64,000 bases of DNA. Origin: Bradyrhizobium sp. AZCC 1719 (GTDB lineage: Bacteria; Pseudomonadota; Alphaproteobacteria; Rhizobiales; Xanthobacteraceae). Position 1 is the stretch's first letter. Each line of letters starts with the position of its first letter. A program made the translations under genes and the position numbers. Positions 17,619 to 25,754 of this stretch are shown piece by piece. Below the pieces are notes generated by a model. The model was not told where the DNA came from and ran no database searches. It saw nothing but the letters and a program-made list of their open reading frames with translations. The stretch covers positions 310,001-374,000 of the forward strand of contig NZ_JAZHRU010000001.1 in the NCBI RefSeq assembly GCF_036924525.1. Direction: 5' to 3'.

Positions 17619-18179
17619 TCAGCCCGTTCGCTTCTGGCCACCCTCAAAGACCGCCATACCAGCGGCGGGGTCGAGATCAACCTCGGTCGCTTCCGTCAGC
17701 CGCGCCATCGTCATGTAGAAGCCGATCGCGAGGATCGATTCGACGATCTCCTGCTCGCTGAAATGCTTGCGCATGGTGGCAAAGACCGGTTCAGCGACGC
17801 GCACGTTCTCGATCACTTCGCGGCCGAACGCCAGCAGCGCCTTTTCGGCGGCATTGAAGGCGGCGTCCTCGTATTTGCCCTGTTCGATGCAGTCGATCTG
17901 CCGCTGGGTCACGCCGACGCCGAGCGCGATCGGAACATGCTGCCGCCACTCATATTCGCCGTGCTCCCATTGCGCGACTTGAAGAATCAGCAACTCACGA
18001 TTGACGTGGCTGAGCTTCTGGCGGTGCAGGATCGAATTGGCGAATCGCATCGCCGGAATGAAATTGGCCTCGGCATGCGCCATCATCCGAAAGATGTTCA
18101 ATACGACCGGCATCCGATCGAAGGACGCGCGCACGTCGCCGCTGGTTGCCGCCGGATCGATCAGGGGAAGTCTGGCCAT
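17619..18179 (-). CDS. Carboxymuconolactone decarboxylase (AhpD-like) family protein
   Basis: 186 aa, all helical. The CMD core reads ELLILQVAQWEHGEYEWRQHV: the conserved Glu72 and His81 are present, but the CxxC pair of peroxidase-type AhpD is replaced (EYEWRQ). A thiol peroxidase function is therefore unlikely and a decarboxylase or lactonase-like role is more probable. FGREVIENVRV and the ESILAIGFYMTMARL helix are typical. It is 63 bp downstream of the DOPA-dioxygenase-like gene's upstream side and on the same strand. Confidence 0.82.
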   Translation of the reverse strand: MARLPLIDPAATSGDVRASFDRMPVVLNIFRMMAHAEANFIPAMRFANSILHRQKLSHVNRELLILQVAQWEHGEYEWRQHVPIALGVGVTQRQIDCIEQGKYEDAAFNAAEKALLAFGREVIENVRVAEPVFATMRKHFSEQEIVESILAIGFYMTMARLTEATEVDLDPAAGMAVFEGGQKRTG

Positions 18180-18273
18180 TCGCCTCTCCTTGCGCTTGCT
18201 GTTCTTATTGCCGTTGCGGCCGCTTCCGCGCTTTGGTCGTAACTTACTTCATAGTTGCCGAATCGCGCATCGC

Positions 18274-18807
18274 TCAGCGGCCACCGACTTCGCGGATCGG
18301 ATCGGAGCCGTCCCAATCGGCGGCAACCCGGCGGATGTGCTCGAAGAAACTTCCCTTGCTTCCGCTGATGTCTGAAATCTCCACCACGGTGCCGGGATGG
18401 GCTTGGGTATCGAAATAGGCGAAGCGGCCTTTTTCGCCGCCGATCTGGCCCTCGTGTCCCACTTTATGGCCAAGTGACAGTGCGCGGTCGTAGAGGGCCT
18501 GATATTCGCGGGTCCAGTACGAGATGTGCTGCAAGCCCTCGCAGCCGGAATCGAGAAACTCCTTGTACATCGAGGGCGCGTCGTTGCGCTGCTGGATCAG
18601 CTCGATCTGGAGATCGCCGGAATTGGCGAGCGCCACGCTCATCTCCATGGCGGAGTCCTGGCCGCGGTGGCGGAAGTAATCGGTCTTGACCCTGTCGATG
18701 TAGTACCAGGGCCCGACGCCCATCACATTGACCCAATGATCCATGGCGGCGCGGATATCTCGCACCACATATCCGTTCTGGCAGACTGCACCAAAGATAC
18801 GGCTCAT
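18274..18807 (-). CDS. VOC family (glyoxalase/dioxygenase fold) protein
   Basis: 177 aa from ATG 18807, five bases after GGAGG; the GTG just before it sits too near that site. Two beta-alpha-beta-beta-beta modules are visible: GAVCQNGYVVRDIRAAMDHW leading to IELIQQRND, then GLQHISYWTREYQALY leading to PGTVVEISDIS. Candidate metal ligands are a His in LQHIS and Glu residues at the ends of each module. The size and sequence resemble methylmalonyl-CoA epimerase-like and extradiol-dioxygenase-like VOC proteins. Substrate unknown. Confidence 0.85.
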   Translation of the reverse strand: MSRIFGAVCQNGYVVRDIRAAMDHWVNVMGVGPWYYIDRVKTDYFRHRGQDSAMEMSVALANSGDLQIELIQQRNDAPSMYKEFLDSGCEGLQHISYWTREYQALYDRALSLGHKVGHEGQIGGEKGRFAYFDTQAHPGTVVEISDISGSKGSFFEHIRRVAADWDGSDPIREVGGR

Positions 18808-18861
18808 CACGACCTCCGTCTGCTGCCTCTCTCCGCCCCTAGTTTCTATTTGTCCCGCCGT

Positions 18862-19659
18862 TCAGCCGATCGACCGGCCGCCATCGATCACAAGTTCCGT
18901 GCCGGTAACGTAGCGGCTCTCGTCGCTGGCAAGCCACAGAATGCCGTTGGCGATATCTTCCGGCGCGGCCTTGTAGCCGAGCGGCACGGCACGTTCGGTG
19001 AGCTTGTCCAGCGTCGGCCCGCGCTCCCGTCCGCCATCCGAGCCGTCTTCGACCGTGCCGATCAGCGTGTCCCAGATCGCGGTTTCGGTGATGCCGGGGT
19101 GCAGCGAGTTGACGCGTACGCCGTCCTTGGCGGCTGCGCACTCCAGCGCGACCGATTTCGTGAACAGCCGCACGCCGCCCTTGGTCGCGCAATAACCGGA
19201 GACGTTCGCTGACGCCTTGATTCCCGCAATCGAGGAAACGTTGATGATGCTGCCGCCCCCGCCTGCCCGCATCAGCGGGAGCGAATATTTTACGCCGAGG
19301 AAGACGCCGTCGAGGTTGACGGCCACCTGTCGCTTCCAGTCGGCAAACGCCATGTCGACGACCGAACCCGACAGGCCGATCCCGGCATTGTTGACGAGAA
19401 CATCAAGCCTGCCGAATTTGGCCCGGGTCTCGGTCACGACCGACTGCCAGTCTTCCTCACGCGTCACATCGTGATGGTAATACGCGCACTCGCATCCACC
19501 GGCGCGCAATTCGCGCTGCAGGCTCTCGCCCTTCTCGTCTTGCAGATCGGTTGCGACGATCCTGGCGCCCTCGCGCGCCAGCAACAGGACTGCGCTTCGC
19601 CCAATGCCGTTGGCGGCGCCGGTCACCAGAACGACTTTTCCTTCGACACGCCGCGTCAT
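18862..19659 (-). CDS. SDR family NAD(P)-dependent oxidoreductase
   Basis: 265 aa classical short-chain dehydrogenase. The nucleotide-binding motif TGAANGIG is at residues 13-20, NNAG at 90-93, the catalytic Ser around 142-143 (INVSSIAG) and Tyr156-x3-Lys160 (YCATK). Asp38 after the second strand suggests NAD preference. An unusual short insert (ETAIWDTLIGTVEDGSDGGRERGP) lies in the substrate loop. It is divergent from the LacI-type regulator, with a LacI-like operator between them, so it is a likely target of that regulator. Confidence 0.9.
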   Translation of the reverse strand: MTRRVEGKVVLVTGAANGIGRSAVLLLAREGARIVATDLQDEKGESLQRELRAGGCECAYYHHDVTREEDWQSVVTETRAKFGRLDVLVNNAGIGLSGSVVDMAFADWKRQVAVNLDGVFLGVKYSLPLMRAGGGGSIINVSSIAGIKASANVSGYCATKGGVRLFTKSVALECAAAKDGVRVNSLHPGITETAIWDTLIGTVEDGSDGGRERGPTLDKLTERAVPLGYKAAPEDIANGILWLASDESRYVTGTELVIDGGRSIG

Positions 19660-19732
19660 CGCTGGGTTCGCTTCCTCGTTGTGATCGGCTGTTCAGCCGC
19701 TTTGTTATCGCCCGGAGCACAGTGGTTCGCTT

Positions 19733-19746
19733 TGGAAACGTTCCCA
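19733..19746. promoter_or_regulatory. LacI-type operator candidate
   Basis: TGGAAACGTTCCCA is palindromic at all but one symmetric pair and is centred on CG, the pattern bound by LacI/GalR family regulators. A second partial copy, TATATCGTTTCCA, lies at 19800-19812, 58 bp nearer the regulator gene. Both sit between the SDR gene (minus) and the LacI gene (plus), fitting joint repression. Confidence 0.55.
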
Positions 19747-19870
19747 TATCCTAGACGATACTGAATCGCAATAAGGATGTTTTCAGGTAAAATACCTTAT
19801 ATATCGTTTCCAGAACACGTTAGATTTCCGCGGCCTTCGTCCGAACGGTGACGCTCAAGGGAGTCCTGCA

Positions 19871-20908
19871 ATGTCGTTGCGCCAGGCCCAGCCTGCACGG
19901 CCCACAATTCGTGACGTTGCGGCCCAGGCCGGCGTGTCGGTCAGCAGTGTCAGCCGCGTCTTGAACGGCGAGCCGCATACCAGCCCGGAACTGCATGCCC
20001 GGATCATGCGGGCGGTGAACCGCCTGCGCTTCGAGCCGCATTCGGCGGCGCAGGCCTTGCGGTCGCGCGAGAGCAAGACGATCGGCTGCATGGTCTCCGA
20101 CCTCTCCAACCCGCTCTACAGCGAGATGATTAATGGCGCGGAGGAGGAATTGCAGCGTGCTGGCTACGTGCTGATGCTGGCCGCGACCCGGCACGAGGAG
20201 GACCGCGAGACGGCGTTCGTATCAGCGGTACGAAGGCGACGGATGGACGGGTTGCTGTTGTTCGCCGGCGACAACGCCCATACGGAGTTCACCGGCGCGC
20301 TGGCAAATCTGGACCTGCCCTGCGTGGCGATCGACCGCGAGGTACCCGGCGTCCCCTCGGTGCGCGCGGACCATCGCGGCGGCGGCCTCGAGATCACGCG
20401 GTATCTCATCGGGCTCGGCCACCGCCGCATCGCACTTCTCACCGGACGCGCCGCGTTGCTGCCGAGTTCGGAGCGCCTTGCCGGCTATCGTCAGGCCCAT
20501 GCCGAAGCCAAGCTCAAGGTCGACCCCGACCTGATCCGGCCGCAGACGCAAGGGTCCAGCATTGCGTTCAGCGACGTCTGTCAATTGCTGCGGGACCCGA
20601 ACCGGCCGACCGCGATCATTACGCTTGGCACGCACATGCTGGCCGGCGTGATGGATGCGCTCTCCAGTAGCGGCCTGCGCTATCCCGACGATGTGTCGCT
20701 GGTGTGCATCGGCGACACTGATCTCGCGCGGCATGCAACGCCGGGGATCTCGGCGCTGACCTGGGATCTGGACCAGATGGGCCGGGTCGCCGCCAACATC
20801 CTGCTCGATCGGATTCGCGGCGGCGGCGAAGCGCGGAAGGCCCGGCCGGTCTATCTACCGACACGATTCATCCTTCGACATTCCGGCGCCAAGCCTTGCG
20901 CGCCCTGA
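19871..20908 (+). CDS. LacI family transcriptional regulator
   Basis: 345 aa. The helix-turn-helix is at about residues 12-36 (TIRDVAAQAGVSVSSVSRVL), with the hinge helix near AAQALRSRESKTIG. A periplasmic-binding-like effector domain follows, opening GCMVSDLSNPLYSEMINGAE. The family recognises CG-centred palindromes, one of which lies in its own upstream region. Neighbours are an SDR gene (divergent) and a TctC-type binding protein (downstream), so the inducer is probably a carboxylic acid or ketone used by them. AAGGGAGTCCTGCA precedes the ATG. Confidence 0.92.
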   Translation: MSLRQAQPARPTIRDVAAQAGVSVSSVSRVLNGEPHTSPELHARIMRAVNRLRFEPHSAAQALRSRESKTIGCMVSDLSNPLYSEMINGAEEELQRAGYVLMLAATRHEEDRETAFVSAVRRRRMDGLLLFAGDNAHTEFTGALANLDLPCVAIDREVPGVPSVRADHRGGGLEITRYLIGLGHRRIALLTGRAALLPSSERLAGYRQAHAEAKLKVDPDLIRPQTQGSSIAFSDVCQLLRDPNRPTAIITLGTHMLAGVMDALSSSGLRYPDDVSLVCIGDTDLARHATPGISALTWDLDQMGRVAANILLDRIRGGGEARKARPVYLPTRFILRHSGAKPCAP

Positions 20909-21002
20909 TTGCGAACCCCGCCCATTTCCACGCCCGGCAAACGATGCCCGGCGACGAACGACCAAAACAAAAAAGCAAACGGGAAACCCAGGGAGTGAGT
21001 AA

Positions 21003-21971
21003 ATGAAGTTACGCGCGGTCATGCTTTCGCTGCTTGCGCTTGCGTCAGCGGCAGTTTCGGTCCATGCCGAGGACGCGGCCGACTATCCCACCAAGAAGAT
21101 CAAGATGCTGTTGCCGTTCGGGGCCGGTGGTGGCGGCGACGTGCTTGGCCGGCTGCTTGCCGACCGGATGGGCAAACGGCTCGGCCAAACCATCTACGTC
21201 GAAAACCGAATCGGCGCAGCCGGAACGATCGGCGCGCAACAGGCGGCAAGCTCTCCACCCGACGGTTACACCATCACGATCGGCGGCATGACCACCCACG
21301 TGCTCGCGCCGGCAGTCTATCCGAACCTGCCCTATGATCCGATCAAGGATTTCACAACCATCGGCCGTATCGGAACGTCATCCATCCTGCTCATTGCGAC
21401 GAAGGATTTTCCCGCCAGCGACCTGCGCGGGCTGGCCGAGCTATCGAAGAAGAGCGAGCCGATCCAGTATGGAAGCTGGGGCGTCGGCTCGACCGGACAT
21501 TTCTGCGGTGAAATCCTTTCTCAGAAAGCCAGCGTCCGCCTGCAACATGTCCCGTTCAGCGGTGCAGCGAAGCTTGCAAACGACCTGATGGGCGGTCACA
21601 TCTCGGTGGGGCTGGTCGATATGGCGACCGGAACGCCGCTGGTGAAGGACGGAAAGCTGAAGGCGCTTGCGGTATGCGGGGGCCGGTCGCCGAGCCTGCC
21701 GGAGGTTGCGAGCTATAAGGAGCAAGGCGTCGATTTCGAACGGAGCCTGTCCTGGGTGATGTACGCGCCCGCGGGTCTGCCCGCTCCGATCACGCAGAAG
21801 ATTTCCGTCGCGTTGAAGGAATCGCTGGCCGAAGCTGACATCACCGAAAAGCTGCTGGCGCTCGGCATCACGGCGGAGTTCATCGCAGGAGACCAGCAGC
21901 GCGACATCAACGTCCGCGACATCGAAGCCTGGAAGAAGGTCGCCAGCGATGCGAAGATCGAGGCCAAGTAG
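21003..21971 (+). CDS. Tripartite tricarboxylate transporter (Bug/TctC) substrate-binding protein
   Basis: 322 aa with a cleavable signal (MKLRAVMLSLLALASAAVSVHA, cut after about residue 22). The mature part begins DYPTKKIKMLLPFGAGGGGDVLGRLLADRM, described here in shorter pieces as YPTKKIKMLLPF and GGGDVLGRLLADRM, followed by VENRIGAAGTIGAQQAA, all diagnostic of Bug proteins. They bind carboxylates or aromatic acids in the periplasm. No tctA/tctB membrane genes are present in the window, so this is an orphan receptor that must use a distant transporter or act as a sensor. GGGAG lies eight bases ahead of the ATG. Confidence 0.92.
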   Translation: MKLRAVMLSLLALASAAVSVHAEDAADYPTKKIKMLLPFGAGGGGDVLGRLLADRMGKRLGQTIYVENRIGAAGTIGAQQAASSPPDGYTITIGGMTTHVLAPAVYPNLPYDPIKDFTTIGRIGTSSILLIATKDFPASDLRGLAELSKKSEPIQYGSWGVGSTGHFCGEILSQKASVRLQHVPFSGAAKLANDLMGGHISVGLVDMATGTPLVKDGKLKALAVCGGRSPSLPEVASYKEQGVDFERSLSWVMYAPAGLPAPITQKISVALKESLAEADITEKLLALGITAEFIAGDQQRDINVRDIEAWKKVASDAKIEAK

Positions 21972-21978
21972 CGGAACG

Positions 21979-22100
21979 ATGTCCCGGACGCGGGTGCAGC
22001 GCCTGTTCGGCGCCGCAGAGCCGGGACCCATCTCAATGCGCAGGAACGGGTCCCGGCTCAGCAGCGCAGCACTTCGTGCCGCGCTGCGTCCGGGACACGA
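21979..22100. repeat. Large palindromic intergenic repeat, copy 1
   Basis: GTCCCGGACGC at 21981 pairs with GCGTCCGGGAC at 22086-22096. Inside, GAGCCGGGACC and GGTCCCGGCTC pair around a short spacer at about 22036-22045. The same arrangement and words occur at 63510-63637. It lies between the convergent tctC and P450 stop codons and may act in transcription termination or mRNA stability. Confidence 0.8.
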
Positions 22101-22117
22101 TGCCCGTCCTCGAGCAC

Positions 22118-23338
22118 TCAGCTCGCCTTCCCGAACAGCAGGGGCAACTGACGCGGGCCTCGGACGGTGCCTTCCGACCATGTGACCTTGCCGGCCGGAT
22201 CGAGCCTGAAATCAGGAATCCGTTTCAGCCATTCCTCGATCGCAACCGTCATTTCCATGCGGGCGAGGTTGGAGCCGACGCAGCGATGAATGCCGAGGCC
22301 GAACGCGGCGTGGCGGTTCTCCTTGCGGTCGATGACCACCTTGTCGGCATCGGGGAACATGGCGGGATCGCGGTTGGCGGCCGGGAACGACAGCAGCACC
22401 ATGTTGCCGGGCTTGACGGGGCAGCCACTGACCGTCGTCTCCTTCATCACCTCACGTGCCATCGTCACCGGTGAGTAGGCGCGCAGCAATTCCTCAACTG
22501 CGAGCGGCATCAGCTCCGGCTCATTGACCAAGCGCTCGCGGTCCGCGGGTGTTTTCGCCAAATGCCACAGCGAGGACCCGATCGCGCTCCAGGTGGTGTC
22601 GATGCCGGCGATCAACAGCAGCCGCAGCGAACCCAGCACATGTTCGTCCGTGAGCGGGTTTCCGTCCTTGTCCCTTGCCTTCATCAAGGTCGAGATCAGA
22701 TCGTCGGCCGGATTCTTCCTGCGCTGCTCGATATGGCCGGCGAAATAGCCGGTCATCTCCTTCACCGCCTCCATCAGCGCGTTGTCGTCCTTGATGCCGA
22801 GTTCAAGGATGCCGTGAATCCATTTGATGAAGAGGTCGCCGTCCTTCTCGGGAATCCCGAGCATGTGCGCGATGGCGCGGACCGGAATGTGCTTGGTGTA
22901 GCGGGCGGCGGCGTCGCATTTGCCGTCGGCAATGAACTCGTCGATCAGTTCGTTGCAGATCGCGCGGACCCGCGGCTCCAGCTTCTTCATCGCATCCGGG
23001 GTGAAGGGCGGCAGCAGAATTTGCTTGGCCGGCTTGTGCTCGGGCGGGTCTGAGGTGATCGGCGGCGCGCGGGCCGTGATCTCCGGGCGAACGTCGCGCA
23101 CGATCACGCGTCGGGAAGAAAAGTGCTCGGTGTCGTAGGCGATTTCTTTCACCGCCTGGTAGGTGGTCGGCATGTAGCAGCCGAGAAAGCGCTCGGTGTG
23201 AACGATCGGCGAAGCGGCACGCAGCTCTTCCCAGATCGGAAACGGATCTTCCGTCCACACCGGGTCGGTATGGTCGAAATCGTTGATCCAGTCGGTGACT
23301 GGCGGATGCTCGGGCATGATGCTGGCGGAATCGGACAT
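22118..23338 (-). CDS. Cytochrome P450
   Basis: 406 aa soluble bacterial class I P450. The I-helix oxygen-activating motif AGIDTT is at 244-249, the K-helix ExxR is EELLR (282-286), and the heme loop FGLGIHRCVG places the axial Cys at 353. The N-terminus has no membrane anchor. It lies 64 bp after a ferredoxin gene on the same strand, which should supply electrons; the ferredoxin reductase is not in the window. Sequence features resemble CYP families acting on terpenoid or aromatic substrates, but the substrate cannot be fixed. Confidence 0.93.
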   Translation of the reverse strand: MSDSASIMPEHPPVTDWINDFDHTDPVWTEDPFPIWEELRAASPIVHTERFLGCYMPTTYQAVKEIAYDTEHFSSRRVIVRDVRPEITARAPPITSDPPEHKPAKQILLPPFTPDAMKKLEPRVRAICNELIDEFIADGKCDAAARYTKHIPVRAIAHMLGIPEKDGDLFIKWIHGILELGIKDDNALMEAVKEMTGYFAGHIEQRRKNPADDLISTLMKARDKDGNPLTDEHVLGSLRLLLIAGIDTTWSAIGSSLWHLAKTPADRERLVNEPELMPLAVEELLRAYSPVTMAREVMKETTVSGCPVKPGNMVLLSFPAANRDPAMFPDADKVVIDRKENRHAAFGLGIHRCVGSNLARMEMTVAIEEWLKRIPDFRLDPAGKVTWSEGTVRGPRQLPLLFGKAS

Positions 23339-23402
23339 CGGAGCAAATCCTCTGTTTGGTTCGTTCAGATCCAGATGGGGCTAAATCGGTTTTGGGACCG
23401 GG

Positions 23403-23612
23403 CTATTCCTCGGTCACCTCGATCGCGATCTCGGGACAGTTGCTCTGAGCAAGCCAGGCCTTGTCTTCCAGGCCCGCAGGCACGGAGCCGTCGCCGACTT
23501 CGTGCGCGTTGCCGAATTCGTCGAGCTCGAACAGTTCCGGTGCCAGTGATTTGCAGCGCGCGTGGCCCTGACATTTGTCCTGGTCGACGCGGATATTCAG
23601 CTTTCCGGCCAT
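23403..23612 (-). CDS. 3Fe-4S/4Fe-4S-type ferredoxin (P450 partner)
   Basis: 69 aa, acidic. Cluster ligands are Cys14, Cys20 and Cys59; the position where a 4Fe-4S ferredoxin has its second Cys is His17 (CQGHARC). This is the pattern of P450-associated ferredoxins of actinobacterial SoyB/FdxA type, which often hold a 3Fe-4S or modified cluster. It is the first gene of the pair with the P450 and is probably its direct electron donor. GGGGAAACGCTGCG precedes the ATG. Confidence 0.92.
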   Translation of the reverse strand: MAGKLNIRVDQDKCQGHARCKSLAPELFELDEFGNAHEVGDGSVPAGLEDKAWLAQSNCPEIAIEVTEE

Positions 23613-23767
23613 CGCAGCGTTTCCCCTTTTGCAGCGCGCTTATTTTCCGCGCGTATTTTTCTATCGGCACGGCGGCTCAAACTCGCCGGTCTACCGCGAA
23701 GTTATATCATATTACATTCGCGTTGCCGTTGTGCTGTCAAGGCAAAAGTTATAGATCATGGAACTGA

Positions 23768-24406
23768 ATGTCGCCTCGACCCGCACGTAAAGCGCTGAAT
23801 GCCTACCACCATGGGGATCTTCGTGATGCCCTGGTTCAAGCCGCGTTGCATGAAGTGGAACTGGGCGGTCCCGAGGCGATCAGCATCAGCGCACTGGCCA
23901 AGAAACTCGGCGTCTCGCAGCCGGCGCCCTACAAGCATTTTGCCGATCGCGAGACGCTGCTGACGGCTGTGACGGCCGAAGCGTTCCGCCAGTTCAGCGC
24001 CATGATGCGTGCGGCGCTTGAAAAGCCGTCGAAGCAGTCCAAGCTGTCGCGCTTCGCGCAGCTCACGCTTGATTTCGGCCTGCGGCGCAACGGCATCTAT
24101 CGCCTGATGTTCGCGTCTCGAACCATGGCTTGCGCGCCGAAAGGCAGCGAGCTGCATAGTGCAGCAATGGAGACCTTCGAGCTCCTGGTGGAGGCGCTGG
24201 AGGCGCCCGCTGTAGAACTGTTGCGCGAGCGGAGCGCTCTGAAGGTCTGGGCCTCGCTACATGGCGTGGTCATGCTCGCTGAGCAGGGATTACTCACCGG
24301 TCAGGCTGCCCATGTCAGCCGGGAAGAATTGGTCGAGGACATCGTGGCGGAAACCAAGCTCGCGCTGTCCGTTGCCATCGAGAAGGCCGGCAAGGCTGGT
24401 TCATGA
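23768..24406 (+). CDS. TetR/AcrR family regulator with WHG-type C-terminal domain
   Basis: 212 aa. The TetR helix-turn-helix is at about residues 14-60 (HGDLRDALVQAALHEVE, then ISISALAKKLGVSQPAPYKHF). The C-terminal domain contains KVWASLHGVVMLAEQGLL, the WHG-like motif of the TetR_C_33 group. It is divergent from the ferredoxin/P450 pair and overlaps nhaA by four bases (ATGA). AAGTTATA-containing direct repeats at 23699-23710 and 23746-23759 in the upstream region are possible binding sites. Confidence 0.9.
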   Translation: MSPRPARKALNAYHHGDLRDALVQAALHEVELGGPEAISISALAKKLGVSQPAPYKHFADRETLLTAVTAEAFRQFSAMMRAALEKPSKQSKLSRFAQLTLDFGLRRNGIYRLMFASRTMACAPKGSELHSAAMETFELLVEALEAPAVELLRERSALKVWASLHGVVMLAEQGLLTGQAAHVSREELVEDIVAETKLALSVAIEKAGKAGS

Positions 24407-25581
24407 CGGCCAAAGCTCCGACGGCCACGCCTCACACTGCCGACAATACCGACCTTTATGGCGGCATCGCGCTTGGCATCGCCGCAGCCGCAGCGCTCAT
24501 CGTCGCTAACTCGCCGCTCGGGCCGCAGTATCAGGCGCTGTTGCACACGACCGGCGAGGTACGAATCGGATCGATCGGACTGAGCAAGACGCTCGAACAC
24601 TGGATCAACGACGGCTTGATGGCGGTGTTCTTTCTGCTGGTCGGCCTCGAGATCAAACGCGAGGCGATCGAGGGTGCGCTGGCGAGCCCGAAGAAAGCGG
24701 CATTGCCCGTGATCGCCGCGTTCGGCGGATTTGTCACGCCGGCCGCCATTTTTGCCGCGGTCAACTGGGGCGATGCCGAGGCGTTACGCGGCTGGGCCAT
24801 ACCGGCAGCCACCGACATTGCCTTTGCGCTCGGCGTCTGCGCCATGCTGGGACGCAGGGTGCCGGCTTCGCTGAAGACTTTCCTGTTGGCGCTTGCGATC
24901 ATCGACGACCTCATGGCTATAGTCGTCATCGCGATGTTCTATGCTGCCGACCTTTCGGTTCTGGCGCTGGGGCTCGGCGCACTCGGCATCGCTGCGCTCG
25001 TGGTTCTCAACCTGCTCGATGTGCGAAGGCCCGCATTCTATCTGATCGCCGGCCTTTTCACCTGGGTCTGCGTGCTCAAATCCGGCGTGCATGCGACCCT
25101 TGCCGGTGTCGCCGTCGGCTTAGCGATGCCGCTCACCCGGCACAATGGCCACAGCCTGCTCGAGGACACCGAACATGCACTCAAGCCGTGGGTCAGTTTC
25201 GTCATCGTGCCGCTCTTTGCCTTCGCCAATGCAGGCGTATCGTTTCACGGGCTGACTTTGGAAAAGCTGACAGGGCCGATACCACTTGGGATCATTGCAG
25301 GGCTGTTCATCGGCAAGCAGATCGGTGTCTTCGGCGCTTCGCTGCTTGCCGTCAGGCTGGGCCTTGCTGCCATGCCGGACGGGGCCACGACGACGAAATT
25401 CTATGCCACCGCCATCCTGACCGGCATCGGTTTCACCATGAGCCTCTTCATCGGAACGCTCGCGTTCGACGACGAAATCGTCCTCGCGCAGGTCCGCCTC
25501 GGCGTTCTCCTGGCGTCTGTGCTGTCCGGCATCGCGGCCGCGCTGATGTTCTTCGCCATCGGGAAGTCCAACGGAAAGTGA
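24403..25581 (+). CDS. nhaA: Na+/H+ antiporter NhaA
   Basis: 392 aa with about twelve membrane segments. The ion-binding Asp pair lies in LALAIIDDLMAIVVIAMFYAAD, described here as the AIIDDLMA motif near residue 166. Other NhaA marks are INDGLMAVFFLLVGLEIKRE near the N-terminus (shortened: NDGLMAVFFLLVG), ATDIAFALGV and the C-terminal TGIGFTMSLFIG. It exports Na+ in exchange for protons and supports pH and salt tolerance. Translation is coupled to the upstream TetR gene, an unusual pairing that suggests regulated expression. Confidence 0.95.
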   Translation: MTAKAPTATPHTADNTDLYGGIALGIAAAAALIVANSPLGPQYQALLHTTGEVRIGSIGLSKTLEHWINDGLMAVFFLLVGLEIKREAIEGALASPKKAALPVIAAFGGFVTPAAIFAAVNWGDAEALRGWAIPAATDIAFALGVCAMLGRRVPASLKTFLLALAIIDDLMAIVVIAMFYAADLSVLALGLGALGIAALVVLNLLDVRRPAFYLIAGLFTWVCVLKSGVHATLAGVAVGLAMPLTRHNGHSLLEDTEHALKPWVSFVIVPLFAFANAGVSFHGLTLEKLTGPIPLGIIAGLFIGKQIGVFGASLLAVRLGLAAMPDGATTTKFYATAILTGIGFTMSLFIGTLAFDDEIVLAQVRLGVLLASVLSGIAAALMFFAIGKSNGK

Positions 25582-25754
25582 TGACGGAAACATCCAACGA
25601 ACCCGTCACAATTCCTGATCTGCTGTCTTTTTCTGAGCCACGGCCGCCGGAATCCCTTGACCCAGGTCAACTTGTCCACACGGCGCAAACGCGCCACACC
25701 TGCTGCGAGATCGACGCTCGCGCACTGGCCACTGCTTGTATTCGCCGCGGCCAA

